From Desulfuromonadaceae bacterium (GTDB taxonomy: Bacteria > Desulfobacterota > Desulfuromonadia > Geobacterales > Pseudopelobacteraceae), in contig JAQUHA010000005.1 of NCBI GenBank assembly GCA_028683855.1, forward strand, positions 1 through 64,000: DNA of 64,000 nucleotides. The letters are read 5' to 3'. Positions 53,866 to 63,762 of this stretch are shown here, in pieces (the first letter of the stretch is position 1; the number at the start of each line of letters is the position of its first letter). The position numbers were made by a program, and so were the translations under genes. Under the pieces are notes generated by a model that saw nothing but the letters and a program-made list of their open reading frames with translations, ran no database searches and was not told where the DNA came from.

Positions 53866-55352
53866 ACAACTCCCCCACCGGTAGCCAACGGGATACAGAC
53901 AGTAAAGCAACTCCCCTCACCCACTCTGCTTACAGCCTTAATACGCCCACCAAAACCTTCAATTATGCGGGCTGAAATAGCAAGCCCAAGCCCGGTTCCT
54001 TTACCAGGAGGTTTTGTAGTAAAAAAAGGGTCAAAGATTAGTTTCAGCGACTCCTCCGGAATACCGCTACCGGTATCCGAGACATCAATACAGATAAATT
54101 CATCCTCAAGTTTTGCAGATACTGAAATCCCCCCACCATCCGGAGTTGCATCACGACCGTTCAACAACAGGTTTATAATAACCTGTTGGAGCTGATACTG
54201 ATCACACTTTGCAGGCAAAAGCGGATCTTCAACTTCTAGTGAAACATTTATATTTTTGAAAATCCCCTGATGATTTAAAAGTTCAACTGTAGAAAGTATA
54301 ACTGATCTGACATCCGTACTCTCTGCGGAAACAGCCCTGGGGCGGGCAAAATCAAGCAATCCTCTGACAATTCTGTCTATTCGCAGACAATCTTCGCTTA
54401 TCCTGCCTGCATAATCCTGTAAATCCGCTTTTTCAGGGTACTCACCTGCCACAAGCTCGGCATATCCCATGATAGCCGCAAGAGGTGTACCGATTTCATG
54501 TGCCATTCCGGCTGCAAGCAGTCCAATCGAAGCCATTTTTTCGGTCCGCAGGGCTTCCTCTCTTGCCTGCTCTAACTCTCTGTTTGCACTGGTTAGCGCT
54601 GCCATCTGCTCCTCTGCCTGAATTTCTCTACTGTTCAAAGTCCCTGCCATTTCATTAAAAGCAACTGCAAGCCTGGCGAGTTCGGCACTGCCTGAAATAT
54701 TGAGCCGCTGGCTGTATTGCCCTCCGGTAATTTTCTCAGTTGCTGTTAGAAGTCTGTTAATCGGTTTAATCACAATCCTAGATAGAACAAAAGAGCCCAA
54801 ACCGAGCAGCAGTATAAAATCCAGGACAAAATATGCAATCAACATCTGTCTTGATCTGTTAAGACGAGCTTTCTCTGGAGCAAGCGAGAGAAGCAGACCA
54901 GCTTTACCAACTGCAGCACCGTCGCGGTTTACTGTAATAATATGTATGACACTGCTTCCATCAGGCTTTATGAAACTCCCCTCAGCAATCTGTGGAAGCC
55001 CGATAAAAGGAGAGTAAATATCACTTTCGTCTCGTCCTGCACTGAATATAGGTTTACCGTTCATATCCAGAAGTGTCATACGATTGAAAGCTGACTCTTC
55101 AGTCAGCTTTTGAGCATATCGTGCCACTTGAGAATCAGGTGTAATAAAACCTTCAGGATAAGTTGGAATTGAATCGGGAAGTAAACTGACGAAAGCTTTC
55201 AGAAGAGTGCGGGCATGCTCTGATTTTTGTGCGTAAAGATCGTTAGCTGCAGTTTTAAAAGCCAGTATGCTGAAAAGCAGCCAGGCAAGAAGTAGAAGTA
55301 AACTTAAAAATGCCAGAATTGTAAGGGTAAGACCGGGGCGGTAACGAGCCAT
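53862..55352 (-). CDS. Sensor histidine kinase (NtrB-like)
   Basis: The roughly 496-residue kinase has two membrane segments, a periplasmic sensor part, HAMP, a histidine box (GMAHEIGTPLAAIMGYAE) and an ATPase domain (NLLLNGRDATPDGGG; DTGSGIPEE; KGTGLGLAI). ATG 55352 with AGGGGTGA upstream and just after the pilD stop is preferred. It forms a pair with the NtrC-type regulator and is probably made from the pilD transcript. Confidence 0.9.
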   Translation of the reverse strand: MARYRPGLTLTILAFLSLLLLLAWLLFSILAFKTAANDLYAQKSEHARTLLKAFVSLLPDSIPTYPEGFITPDSQVARYAQKLTEESAFNRMTLLDMNGKPIFSAGRDESDIYSPFIGLPQIAEGSFIKPDGSSVIHIITVNRDGAAVGKAGLLLSLAPEKARLNRSRQMLIAYFVLDFILLLGLGSFVLSRIVIKPINRLLTATEKITGGQYSQRLNISGSAELARLAVAFNEMAGTLNSREIQAEEQMAALTSANRELEQAREEALRTEKMASIGLLAAGMAHEIGTPLAAIMGYAELVAGEYPEKADLQDYAGRISEDCLRIDRIVRGLLDFARPRAVSAESTDVRSVILSTVELLNHQGIFKNINVSLEVEDPLLPAKCDQYQLQQVIINLLLNGRDATPDGGGISVSAKLEDEFICIDVSDTGSGIPEESLKLIFDPFFTTKPPGKGTGLGLAISARIIEGFGGRIKAVSRVGEGSCFTVCIPLATGGGVV

Positions 55353-55354
55353 AG

Positions 55355-56143
55355 TCACCCCTGAACAAAACCACTCAATCCCAAATACCACCGAATGAGC
55401 GGCCCACCGTAAAAAATGTATAGTATCGCTCCAAACGCCAGATAAGGTCCAAACGGTATTGCAAGCTTACCATCTTTTTTCTGTAGAAGCATTATGGAGA
55501 CACCGACTACAGAACCAAAGAGAGAGCTTGCAAAAATTATGAATATTACCGCTTTCCACCCCAAAAAAGCTCCCATCATAGCGAGAAGCTTTATATCTCC
55601 TCCACCCATACCATCTTTTCCGGTAAAGCGATAATAAGACCACGCTACCAGATAAAGAGTGCCGCCACCAAGCAGAATTCCGAGCAGCGAGTTCAACCAG
55701 TCATGCCCTGTCAAAAAGAACGACAAAACAAAACCTATCACAATACCTGGCAATGAAATTTCGTCAGGTATAATCTGATGTTCAATATCAATGAAAGTTA
55801 TAACCACCATAGAGGAGCAAAAAACAAAAAGTGCGGCAAATGCAAGTGTCGGCCCGAAGCGAAGATAAAGAAAAAGAGTAAGCAGACCGTTAGTTAACTC
55901 TACCAATGGATATTGCAAAGAAATATGAGTGCCACACCCCCGGCATTTACCACGCAGGAGAATATAGCTCAATAAAGGGATGTTGTCGAACCAGCAAATC
56001 TTATAAAAACAGACGGGGCAGTGTGATGGCGGCGATACAATAGATTCATTTTTAGGCATACGGCTAATACATACATTGAGGAAAGAGCCAATGACCATGC
56101 CAAAAAGAAGGGCAAAAAGTGGAAAGATTAAATATGGGGACAT
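55355..56143 (-). CDS. pilD: Prepilin peptidase/N-methyltransferase
   Basis: The 262-residue membrane protein has the cysteine pairs CPVC and CRGC of the methylase part and the catalytic aspartates in DIEHQIIPD and GGGDIKLLAMMGAF. It cleaves and methylates type IV prepilins and pseudopilins. It follows ptsI with a 1-base contact and is followed by the kinase, a layout that suggests pilus or secretion control by the two-component pair. Confidence 0.93.
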   Translation of the reverse strand: MSPYLIFPLFALLFGMVIGSFLNVCISRMPKNESIVSPPSHCPVCFYKICWFDNIPLLSYILLRGKCRGCGTHISLQYPLVELTNGLLTLFLYLRFGPTLAFAALFVFCSSMVVITFIDIEHQIIPDEISLPGIVIGFVLSFFLTGHDWLNSLLGILLGGGTLYLVAWSYYRFTGKDGMGGGDIKLLAMMGAFLGWKAVIFIIFASSLFGSVVGVSIMLLQKKDGKLAIPFGPYLAFGAILYIFYGGPLIRWYLGLSGFVQG

Positions 56144-57885
56144 CAGTCAATACTTTCTGCAACGTCGAAAGTTATCTGAGATTGAAGATAAGATTTCACC
56201 TCTGCTGCGGTTGAGAAGACAAAGCACCCCTCGGCAATTCTAGTGGCACGTCCCAGAGTACATCGTCGGAGTATCTGTTTTACCCTCAGCAGTGAACCTG
56301 CCCCCATTGATAATTCATCAAATCCCAAACCGAGAAGGATTGGAAGATACAGAGGGTCACCAGCCATCTCGCCACAGAGACAAGCCTGAATTCCAGCACC
56401 ATGTGCTGCCTGAACAATACGCCGAAGCGCCCGCAATACTGCGGGGTGAAGCGGTTGATATAGATGTGACAGCTGTTCATTACTACGATCAATTGCTAAA
56501 GTATACTGAATCAGATCGTTTGTACCAACGCTGAAGAAATCAACCTCACGGGCAAGAAGGTCTGCGATGGTAACTGCAGCCGGTATTTCTATCATTATCC
56601 CGACCTTAATTTCGGTATCATAGGGGATCCGGACATAAGTGAGTTCCTGTTTTGCTTCATCCAACAGTTTTTTTGCCGCACGAACCTCTTCAATACCCGA
56701 AATCATCGGAAACATTACTCTTACAGGTCCATTAGCGCTTACGCGTAAAATTGCCCGCAACTGTTTTTTAAACTCTTCAGGCGTCCCAAGTGAGATGCGT
56801 ATCGCGCGTAATCCAAGCGCAGGATTAGCCTCAGCAATCAGGTCCATTCCATCCAACAGTTTGTCGCCACCTGCATCCATAGTGCGTATAGTCAATAAAT
56901 GCGGGGCAATCGCCTGCTGCATAGCCGTATAAAGTGAGAACTGCTCTTCTTCTTCCGGCATATAAGTACGATTCATAAAAATAATCTCAGTACGAAACAG
57001 TCCAACACCACTCCCGCCATGTGCCAGCACAGAGGCACCCTCTTCGGGAATTTCAACATTTCCACGGAGAAAAATTGAGTGCCCATCGGGCGTTACAGCA
57101 GGAAGGGGGGCAGTTTTAAGAAGCTCATATTCTACATACTCATAGTGCTGTTTGCGGCTGAGAAATGACTGGAATGTATCCTGGTCCGGATTAATAATTA
57201 CCGTGCCGGATAATCCGTCAACAACCACTGAGGCTGCATCAAACAACAGGTCGGTTATTCCTTCAACACCCATTACCGCAGGCAGTTCAAGAGCACGGGC
57301 AAGTATTGCAGTATGCGAAGTCCGCCCGCCAATTTCAGTTATAATGGCAAGAACATTACTCCGGTTTATCTGAAGCATATCTGCGGGAGATATGTCGTGA
57401 GCGGCGATAATTATCTGCCCCTCATGCTGTGGCATAGGCTCAACCGTTTCATTGTTCATGTTTCGGAGTATACGTTCAATAACTGTTTCAACATCGCTGA
57501 TACGTTCACGAAGGTAGGGGTCATCAATAGATTCAAAGGTTTCTCTGTATCTATGGAGCGTGCGACGCAGTGCACCTTCAGCATTTATGAGTCCGGTTCT
57601 TATTATTTCAGTTGTTTCGGTAGATAGACGTTCGTCAGAAAGAATCATAAGATGAGTTTCTATAAAAAAGAGGTTGTCCTCACCTGTTGTTTCAGCAAGA
57701 CGTATTCTAAGATTTTCAAGTTCCTGACGAGTATCTTCAATAGCCTGAACAAGGCGTCCAATTTCGTGCAGAATAGTTTCCGAGCTGATAGGATACTCGG
57801 AGACAACCGCACGACGCCTGTCAACTATACGCAGTCTTCCCATGGCAATCCCGGGCGAAGCCGCGATTCCAGAAAAAGATTTCAT
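56143..57885 (-). CDS. ptsI: PTS enzyme I (phosphoenolpyruvate-protein phosphotransferase)
   Basis: The roughly 580-residue enzyme has the N-terminal SFSGIAASPGIAMG, the active histidine in GGRTSHTAILAR, the PEP-binding LFRTEIIFMNR and DLIQYTLAIDRSNE, and the cysteine motif CLCGEMAGD. Start ATG 57885 is next to the ptsH stop, better than the track's 57960. It passes phosphate from PEP to HPr. Confidence 0.94.
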   Translation of the reverse strand: MKSFSGIAASPGIAMGRLRIVDRRRAVVSEYPISSETILHEIGRLVQAIEDTRQELENLRIRLAETTGEDNLFFIETHLMILSDERLSTETTEIIRTGLINAEGALRRTLHRYRETFESIDDPYLRERISDVETVIERILRNMNNETVEPMPQHEGQIIIAAHDISPADMLQINRSNVLAIITEIGGRTSHTAILARALELPAVMGVEGITDLLFDAASVVVDGLSGTVIINPDQDTFQSFLSRKQHYEYVEYELLKTAPLPAVTPDGHSIFLRGNVEIPEEGASVLAHGGSGVGLFRTEIIFMNRTYMPEEEEQFSLYTAMQQAIAPHLLTIRTMDAGGDKLLDGMDLIAEANPALGLRAIRISLGTPEEFKKQLRAILRVSANGPVRVMFPMISGIEEVRAAKKLLDEAKQELTYVRIPYDTEIKVGIMIEIPAAVTIADLLAREVDFFSVGTNDLIQYTLAIDRSNEQLSHLYQPLHPAVLRALRRIVQAAHGAGIQACLCGEMAGDPLYLPILLGLGFDELSMGAGSLLRVKQILRRCTLGRATRIAEGCFVFSTAAEVKSYLQSQITFDVAESID

Positions 57886-57886
57886 A

Positions 57887-58153
57887 TCACTCTTCACCGA
57901 AACCATTTTTGATAAGATCTCCAATGACCTGAAAAGCCTCCTCCTCGTCAACGCCATCAACTTTCAAACAGACAGAGGATCCTTTAGAGGCGGCAAGCAT
58001 CATTATTCCCATTATGCTTTTCCCGTTAACCTCAACACCATCACGAGAAAGTTTCACCTCTGAACCGAAGCGGCTTGAGGTTTTGACGAAAAGTGCGGAA
58101 GCACGGGCATGTAAGCCAAGTTTATTTACGATTAAAAAGTCATTCTGCAGCAT
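57887..58153 (-). CDS. ptsH: HPr phosphocarrier protein
   Basis: The 88-residue HPr has the phosphorylated histidine in LGLHARASALFV and the regulatory serine region GKSIMGIMMLAASKG, the target of HPr kinase, whose gene is nearby. AAGGAT is upstream of the start. Confidence 0.94.
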   Translation of the reverse strand: MLQNDFLIVNKLGLHARASALFVKTSSRFGSEVKLSRDGVEVNGKSIMGIMMLAASKGSSVCLKVDGVDEEEAFQVIGDLIKNGFGEE

Positions 58154-58173
58154 ATTCCGGTTATCCTTCTTGT

Positions 58174-58566
58174 TTATTTCAGTAGTTCACCTGCGACTAT
58201 AATACCTTCACGTCCAGTACGCTGCAAATCAGCTGCAAGATGGGTTAAAGGGACTCTTTCACGACGGGAGCAGAATTCAATCAGCATAGGCAGATTTACA
58301 CCGGTTATAACCTCTACAAGCCCCTCTTTTAGGAAAGACATGGACATATTTGAAGGTGTACCTCCAAAAAGATCCGTCATTATAATTGCACCATCGGCTT
58401 GTACTGATTCAACAGCCTCGATAACATGTGCCATAATATCGTCAGCACGTTCATCCGGGGCGACTTCAACTGTCCTGCAGGTTTCTATAGGTCCTACGAT
58501 CATTTCTGCTGAAGCAATAAGAGCTGTAGCAAGTCCGGCATGGGTAACAAGCACTAAACCAATCAT
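58174..58566 (-). CDS. PTS EIIA, mannose family
   Basis: The 130-residue protein has the active histidine in VTHAGLATAL and the DLFGGTPSNMS motif of the mannose-type EIIA. No EIIB, EIIC or EIID is found in this window, so it may act as a regulator and not as a transport part. Its start overlaps the rapZ stop by ATGA. Confidence 0.9.
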   Translation of the reverse strand: MIGLVLVTHAGLATALIASAEMIVGPIETCRTVEVAPDERADDIMAHVIEAVESVQADGAIIMTDLFGGTPSNMSMSFLKEGLVEVITGVNLPMLIEFCSRRERVPLTHLAADLQRTGREGIIVAGELLK

Positions 58567-59426
58567 TTAATCCCCTTTTCAATATCTCTGTGAATAATTC
58601 TTACAGAAGGCCACATTTCCTGCAGATGCATCCCTGTAGCCTCTGCTATGGCAACAGAGCGATGACGACCACCTGTGCAACCTATTGATATAGTTAAATA
58701 TGCCTTACCTTCATCAAGATGTGCAGGGAGCAGCATATCAAGAAGAGGAAAAAAATAATCCATGAATTGAGCTGCAAGAACATTATCAAGAACATAATCA
58801 CGAACCTGATCATTAAGCCCGGAACTCATTTTAAGCTCCGGTAGAAAGAAGGGATTAGGAAGAAACCGCACATCCATTACAATACTTGACTCAAGAGGTA
58901 CTCCATATTTAAAACCAAACGACTGCACCTCAATGACCATCTGGTTCTCTTTTTCATCTCCTCTTACAATTTTAAGAATCAACTCTTTCAACTGGTGTAC
59001 TGAAAATTCAGAGGTGTCAATAACTCTTGTCGCCAGCTGCCTCAAAGCGTACAGCCGCTCACGCTCAATATGAATAGCATCGGGAATTGAACATCGCTCA
59101 TCTGCAGGATGCCGGCGGCGGGTTTCTGAAAAGCGGCGGATAAGTATCTCATCCAGTGCGTCAAAGAAGAATATTTCTATAGAATGCCCGGCATCTGTAA
59201 TTTTGTGAAAAGCGGCTTTATAACCTTTAAAAAACTCGCGCCCGCGAATATCTGCAACAAGAACAACACCTTTGAAATGTTCATCAGATTTACCAATTAA
59301 ATCAACAAAGCGCTTGAACAGACGCACCGGAAGGTTATCAATACAGTAATACCCCTCATCTTCCAACGCTCTGACAGCTGTCGATTTTCCTGAACCCGAC
59401 ATACCGGTGATTACAATAATTCTCAT
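58563..59426 (-). CDS. rapZ: RNase adapter/nucleotide-binding protein RapZ
   Basis: The 287-residue protein has the Walker A GMSGSGKSTAVRALED and the C-terminal GCTGGRHRSVAIAEA motif of RapZ (YvcJ family). In E. coli it adapts RNase E to small RNAs for amino-sugar control; in delta proteobacteria its role is not known in detail. It lies between hprK and the EIIA gene. Confidence 0.93.
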   Translation of the reverse strand: MRIIVITGMSGSGKSTAVRALEDEGYYCIDNLPVRLFKRFVDLIGKSDEHFKGVVLVADIRGREFFKGYKAAFHKITDAGHSIEIFFFDALDEILIRRFSETRRRHPADERCSIPDAIHIERERLYALRQLATRVIDTSEFSVHQLKELILKIVRGDEKENQMVIEVQSFGFKYGVPLESSIVMDVRFLPNPFFLPELKMSSGLNDQVRDYVLDNVLAAQFMDYFFPLLDMLLPAHLDEGKAYLTISIGCTGGRHRSVAIAEATGMHLQEMWPSVRIIHRDIEKGIK

Positions 59427-59429
59427 TTC

Positions 59430-60389
59430 CTACTCGACCTCATCCCCAAGCGGTCTTGATTCAATACGAGCCAAAAGACGTTCCTGAAAATCACGTGCAG
59501 AGTGATACCCCATACCTTTAAGGAGATTGTTACGTGCAGCGACCTCAATTATTGAGCCGAGGTTTCTCCCTGGTCTGACTGGAATTACAATATGCGGGAT
59601 TTCAATACCCATAATTGTTACAGTACGATCATCCACACCAAGACGATCGTACTCATGGAGTTCATCCCACTCCATCAATTCCAGTTGAATATCAATAATT
59701 TTTTTATCCCGTATAGCAGAAACACCATAAAGATCTTTAATATTAATAATGCCAAGCCCTCTAATTTCCATCAAATACTGGAGAGATTCTTCTGCCTGAC
59801 CTATAAGAACAGCCGGCATCTTCTTTTTTATAAATACCACATCATCTGCAACTAATCGGTGTCCACGTATGACCAGATCAAGAGCACATTCACTTTTACC
59901 TATTCCGCTCTTACCGGTTATAAGCACACCGACGCCAAGTACATCCATCAGAACAGCGTGCATATTCACGGTAGGCAATAACTGCTCTTCAAGATATTTG
60001 GTTATAAGAGATATGAAGGTTGATGATTGATGTGAAGTTGCAAGAACCGGAATATGGCGGGCTTCTGCCAGATCAAGAAGAAGCTGTGGCGGACGCAGGC
60101 CCTTTGTAACAACAAAACTTGAAATTGGAAAATCGCATATTGCAGCAATATTCTCGGCAGCAATTCTGCTGTCAATGTGCTGAAGATAAGATATTTCTGT
60201 ATTTCCCAGCACCTGCAGCCGATCTGGATGCAGGTGCTGAGTATAACCAGCTAGAGCAAGTCCAGGTTTCTGAATACGGGAACTGGTGACCCTGTTCGAT
60301 AACCCTTCCCTGCCGGTTAGAAGTGTCAGGGAGAGACCATATTCATTATCTTTCAGCAGTTCCCGTATGGAAAGTGAAAAACCATCCAT
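59430..60389 (-). CDS. hprK: HPr kinase/phosphorylase
   Basis: The 319-residue enzyme phosphorylates HPr on serine. It has the N-terminal domain (SIRELLKDNEYGLSL), the P-loop VLITGKSGIGKSECALDLV, and the signature EIRGLGIINIKDLYG. With HPr, EI and EIIA here, it points to a regulatory PTS. The ribosome site is weak. Confidence 0.94.
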   Translation of the reverse strand: MDGFSLSIRELLKDNEYGLSLTLLTGREGLSNRVTSSRIQKPGLALAGYTQHLHPDRLQVLGNTEISYLQHIDSRIAAENIAAICDFPISSFVVTKGLRPPQLLLDLAEARHIPVLATSHQSSTFISLITKYLEEQLLPTVNMHAVLMDVLGVGVLITGKSGIGKSECALDLVIRGHRLVADDVVFIKKKMPAVLIGQAEESLQYLMEIRGLGIINIKDLYGVSAIRDKKIIDIQLELMEWDELHEYDRLGVDDRTVTIMGIEIPHIVIPVRPGRNLGSIIEVAARNNLLKGMGYHSARDFQERLLARIESRPLGDEVE

Positions 60390-60399
60390 ATTCTATTAA

Positions 60400-60948
60400 T
60401 TATGCCCGCTGCGGCTGAATCAGACCAAAATTACCATCTTTGCGACGATACAGGACGTTTATTTCACTGCTATCAGCGTCAGTAAAGATAATAAAATCTT
60501 TGTGAAGCAGATCCATCTGCATAACCGCCTCTTCTACAGACATCGGCTTTGCGGTCTCTGTGGATGTTTTTATGATAACTGAACCACTGCTTGCCTCAAT
60601 ACTGTCTGCTTCAAAAATCTTTTTAGACAGTTGACGACCATGCTCATCACCATTAGGTTTATGAGCCTTAAGCTTTTCTTTATAACGGGCAAGCTGACGT
60701 TCGATTTTATCGATAACGGCATCAACAGAAGCATACATATCGTGCGTGGCGTCAGATGCTTTGGTACTGATACCTTTGGAATTTATTACAATTTCGACAA
60801 TATGACGAATTTTCTTTTCTACAGAAAAGTAAACCTGAACATTAATAGGATCATCAATATATTTAGTTACCCTCTCCAGTTTTTCTTCAGCATATGCCTT
60901 AAGGGCATCGCTCTGCTCCATGTGCCTGAATGTCATTGCTACCTGCAT
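60400..60948 (-). CDS. hpf: Ribosome hibernation promoting factor, long form
   Basis: The 182-residue protein has the S30AE domain (MQVAMTFRHMEQSDALKAYAEEKLERVTKY) and the extra C-terminal dimerisation domain (MQMDLLHKDFIIFTDADSSEINVLYRRKDG) that joins two ribosomes into 100S dimers. It lies after rpoN in the conserved order. AGGAGG is upstream of the ATG. Confidence 0.94.
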   Translation of the reverse strand: MQVAMTFRHMEQSDALKAYAEEKLERVTKYIDDPINVQVYFSVEKKIRHIVEIVINSKGISTKASDATHDMYASVDAVIDKIERQLARYKEKLKAHKPNGDEHGRQLSKKIFEADSIEASSGSVIIKTSTETAKPMSVEEAVMQMDLLHKDFIIFTDADSSEINVLYRRKDGNFGLIQPQRA

Positions 60949-61005
60949 ACATACCTCCTGTGTAGTTTGTGCTGTGGAATGGACGACTGCCGGATAAGCA
61001 GTTCG

Positions 61006-62448
61006 TCAAAAATGTCTTTTTCGCTCAGACGACGATCCAATATTTAACATCTCACGATATTTGGTTACCGTACGTCTGGCAATATTTACTGTCTGAACCT
61101 CTAACAACTCTGCAATCTTCTGATCGGAAAGTGGTTTTTTTGGATTTTCCTTTTCAATGATTTCTTTAATTCTGTTTTTTACACTTTCAGAAGCAACAAA
61201 ATCACCATCACTTGTAGAAAGTCCGCTATTAAAAAAATATTTAAGCTCCAGCAAGCCCTGCGGTGTCTGCATATATTTATTAGTAGTAACCCTGCTTATT
61301 GTAGATTCGTGCATACCGATATCTTCAGCAATATCCCTCAGAACCAGCGGGCGTAGATACTCAATACCACGATCAAAGTACTCACGCTGAAAACGAATAA
61401 TACTCTTCGCAACCTTATAAATAGTTCTCTGTCTCTGCTGAATACTTTTTATTAACCAGAGAGCTGAACGCATCTTATCATTTATATAGTGTTCAGCGTT
61501 GGAATCTATTGCCCCATTTCCGCGAACATCCGCATACTGACTGCTTACCTTAAGACTTGGCAGACCCTCTTCATTAAGCATTACAACGTAATCGTCACCA
61601 ACCTTGTGTACAAAAATGTCAGGAGTGATGTAATGTACATCATCTGTGCTGAACGTTGAACCAGGTCGAGGATCGAATCCTGATATGATTTTTGAAGCCA
61701 TCAATACTTGATTGATGTCAATTTTCAGAATCTTTGCTATCTGCTTATAATTGCGCTTTTCGAGATCCCCAAGATGGTTTTGAAGGATACGTTCAACCAC
61801 GCTCCCCTTCATTCCCAGATTATGAGCCTGAATCAGCAGACACTCACGCAGATCACGAGCGGCAACTCCGGGTGGATCAAACTCCTGAATGCAATCGAGA
61901 ACATCTTCAACATCCTCTTCCGTTGCATTACTTGCCAAAGCTATTTCCGAAAGAGTAGCACGCAGATAACCATAATCATCAATATTACCAATTATTACTT
62001 CGCCAACCCTTACATCCATCTCCGAATACTGCCCCATATGCAGCTGCCAGAGAAGGTGATCAATCAATGTACCTTTCTTGGTCAGGAGGTTTTCAAAGGA
62101 TGGGCGTTCATCATCACCGCCATACTGTTGCTCACCCGAGCTATAATTGTATCCATCAAGATAACTGTCCCAATCGCGCAGGGTTTCTTCCCCGGTTTCA
62201 ACCTCATGAAAATCTACAGAATCTTTTGCCGGTTCTATCTCTTGCTCTGCAACCTCAAGTGTGTCTGGCTCATGTATCTCTTCCTGCTCCGTTGTCTCTT
62301 CCAGCAGTGGATTTTCCTCAAGTTCCTGAACAACAAGCTCCTGAAGCTCCATACGTGTCAACTGTAGCAGCTTTATAGCCTGCTGCAGCTGAGGAGTCAT
62401 TACCAGCTGCTGAGACATTTTAAGTTGTTGACGCATCTCCATTGCCAT
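61006..62448 (-). CDS. rpoN: RNA polymerase sigma-54 factor
   Basis: The 480-residue protein has the glutamine-rich activator-interacting start (QQLVMTPQLQQAIKLLQLTRMEL), an acidic region, the core-binding part, and the RpoN box (ARRTVTKYREMLNI) at the end. It is the sigma factor that NtrC-type activators need, such as the regulator at 52501. The conserved neighbours are lptB and hpf. Confidence 0.96.
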   Translation of the reverse strand: MAMEMRQQLKMSQQLVMTPQLQQAIKLLQLTRMELQELVVQELEENPLLEETTEQEEIHEPDTLEVAEQEIEPAKDSVDFHEVETGEETLRDWDSYLDGYNYSSGEQQYGGDDERPSFENLLTKKGTLIDHLLWQLHMGQYSEMDVRVGEVIIGNIDDYGYLRATLSEIALASNATEEDVEDVLDCIQEFDPPGVAARDLRECLLIQAHNLGMKGSVVERILQNHLGDLEKRNYKQIAKILKIDINQVLMASKIISGFDPRPGSTFSTDDVHYITPDIFVHKVGDDYVVMLNEEGLPSLKVSSQYADVRGNGAIDSNAEHYINDKMRSALWLIKSIQQRQRTIYKVAKSIIRFQREYFDRGIEYLRPLVLRDIAEDIGMHESTISRVTTNKYMQTPQGLLELKYFFNSGLSTSDGDFVASESVKNRIKEIIEKENPKKPLSDQKIAELLEVQTVNIARRTVTKYREMLNIGSSSERKRHF

Positions 62449-62460
62449 TAGACGCTTACC

Positions 62461-63201
62461 TCAAAGCTTGAAATCTTTCCCGAGATAAATCTCCCGGGCC
62501 TTCTCACTTTCTGAAATTTCGTTCGGAGTTCCATGTTCAAGCACTACACCACCGTTCAGAATATAGGCTGAATCGCATACACCCAGAGTTTCCCTTACGT
62601 TATGATCAGAAATAAGCACGCCAATATTTTTATTCTTCAATGAAACGATCAATCCTTGAATATCTGCAACCGCAATTGGGTCAATACCTGCAAACGGCTC
62701 ATCAAGTAAAATAAAAGCAGGATTTGTAATGAGCGCACGAGCTATTTCAACTCGTCGTCGTTCGCCCCCTGAAAGTGCATACCCCCTGGATGAGGCTATA
62801 TGTGTAATTGAAAACTCCTCCAGTAACTGTTCCATTCTAAGTAATCTGCGTTTTTTATCACTCTCTACCGTTTGAATAATCGCCATAAGATTATCGGCAA
62901 CTGTAAGTTTCCTAAAAACCGACGCTTCCTGAGGAAGATAACTGATTCCACACCTGGCTCTTTGGTACATGGGTAATTCAGTAATTTCCTGCTCGCCTAA
63001 ATAAACATGACCGCTATCAGGCTGAGCCAACCCAACCACCATATAAAAAGTAGTTGTTTTTCCGGCACCGTTTGGCCCCAGAAGACCGACAACAGAGCCT
63101 GAAGTAATTGAAATGTTCACACCTGCAACAACCTGACGACTACCGTAGCTTTTCTTTAATGATTCTGTCCAGAGCCTTGATGTGTTAAGGATTTCCGACA
63201 T
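62461..63201 (-). CDS. lptB: LPS export ABC ATPase LptB
   Basis: The 246-residue ATPase has GPNGAGKTTTFYMVVG, LSGGERRRVEIARAL and ILLDEPFAGIDP. It powers LPS transport across the envelope together with LptF, LptG and LptC. It overlaps the lptA stop by 17 bases. Confidence 0.95.
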   Translation of the reverse strand: MSEILNTSRLWTESLKKSYGSRQVVAGVNISITSGSVVGLLGPNGAGKTTTFYMVVGLAQPDSGHVYLGEQEITELPMYQRARCGISYLPQEASVFRKLTVADNLMAIIQTVESDKKRRLLRMEQLLEEFSITHIASSRGYALSGGERRRVEIARALITNPAFILLDEPFAGIDPIAVADIQGLIVSLKNKNIGVLISDHNVRETLGVCDSAYILNGGVVLEHGTPNEISESEKAREIYLGKDFKL

Positions 63202-63709
63202 TTTTCTTCCTTGTCGGCTGATTAATTACAGCCTCTACTCGAGCTTTTGGGTCACCGCCACTAGACACTTCACTTTTTTCATCATCAACAAAATAAGTAA
63301 TTATCTTGCCGCTAATGCTGTCTCCACCGCTAACAACGCGTGGTGAACCTGTCAGAACAATGCGACCACTGCGACTTTCATAAACAGCCTGATCAGCAAA
63401 ACCGGTTCTGTTCAGCTGAATTATTCTTACATTTCCCTGTGCTTCAACCTTATCCACATCCCCTTTTTGATCAGAATAGTTGACTATAAGCTTATCAGAA
63501 AATATTGTGATATCAGCCTGTTTCGCAACCACCCTACCAACAAAAACGGCAGTTTTCCCTTTATTATCAGCGCTCATCTCATTTGATTTTACGGTAATTG
63601 GCAGGCTCGATCTATCAGTAGCGGCGTTAGATGCCGCCAAAGCAGGCGACACAAATGCCGAACAGAAAAAACCGGCTAAAATTAAACAGTTAAAATATAG
63701 TTTCATCAT
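63185..63709 (-). CDS. lptA: LPS transport periplasmic protein LptA
   Basis: The 174-residue protein has a signal peptide (CLILAGFFCSAFVSPALA) and an OstA-type fold (SNEMSADNKGKTAVFVGRVVAKQAD; LVVNYSDQKGDVDKVEAQGNVRI). It forms the bridge carrying LPS between the two membranes. It lies between lptC and lptB. Confidence 0.93.
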   Translation of the reverse strand: MMKLYFNCLILAGFFCSAFVSPALAASNAATDRSSLPITVKSNEMSADNKGKTAVFVGRVVAKQADITIFSDKLIVNYSDQKGDVDKVEAQGNVRIIQLNRTGFADQAVYESRSGRIVLTGSPRVVSGGDSISGKIITYFVDDEKSEVSSGGDPKARVEAVINQPTRKKNVGNP

Positions 63710-63762
63710 TTATACCTGACAAAAGAGTAGATGGTAGCTGCAAGCAATAGAAATCCTTTTAT

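Noticed and set aside
61708-62367. 219-codon + strand ORF opposite rpoN
   Set aside because: rpoN is certain on the other strand; this frame has no recognisable motif and shadows it.
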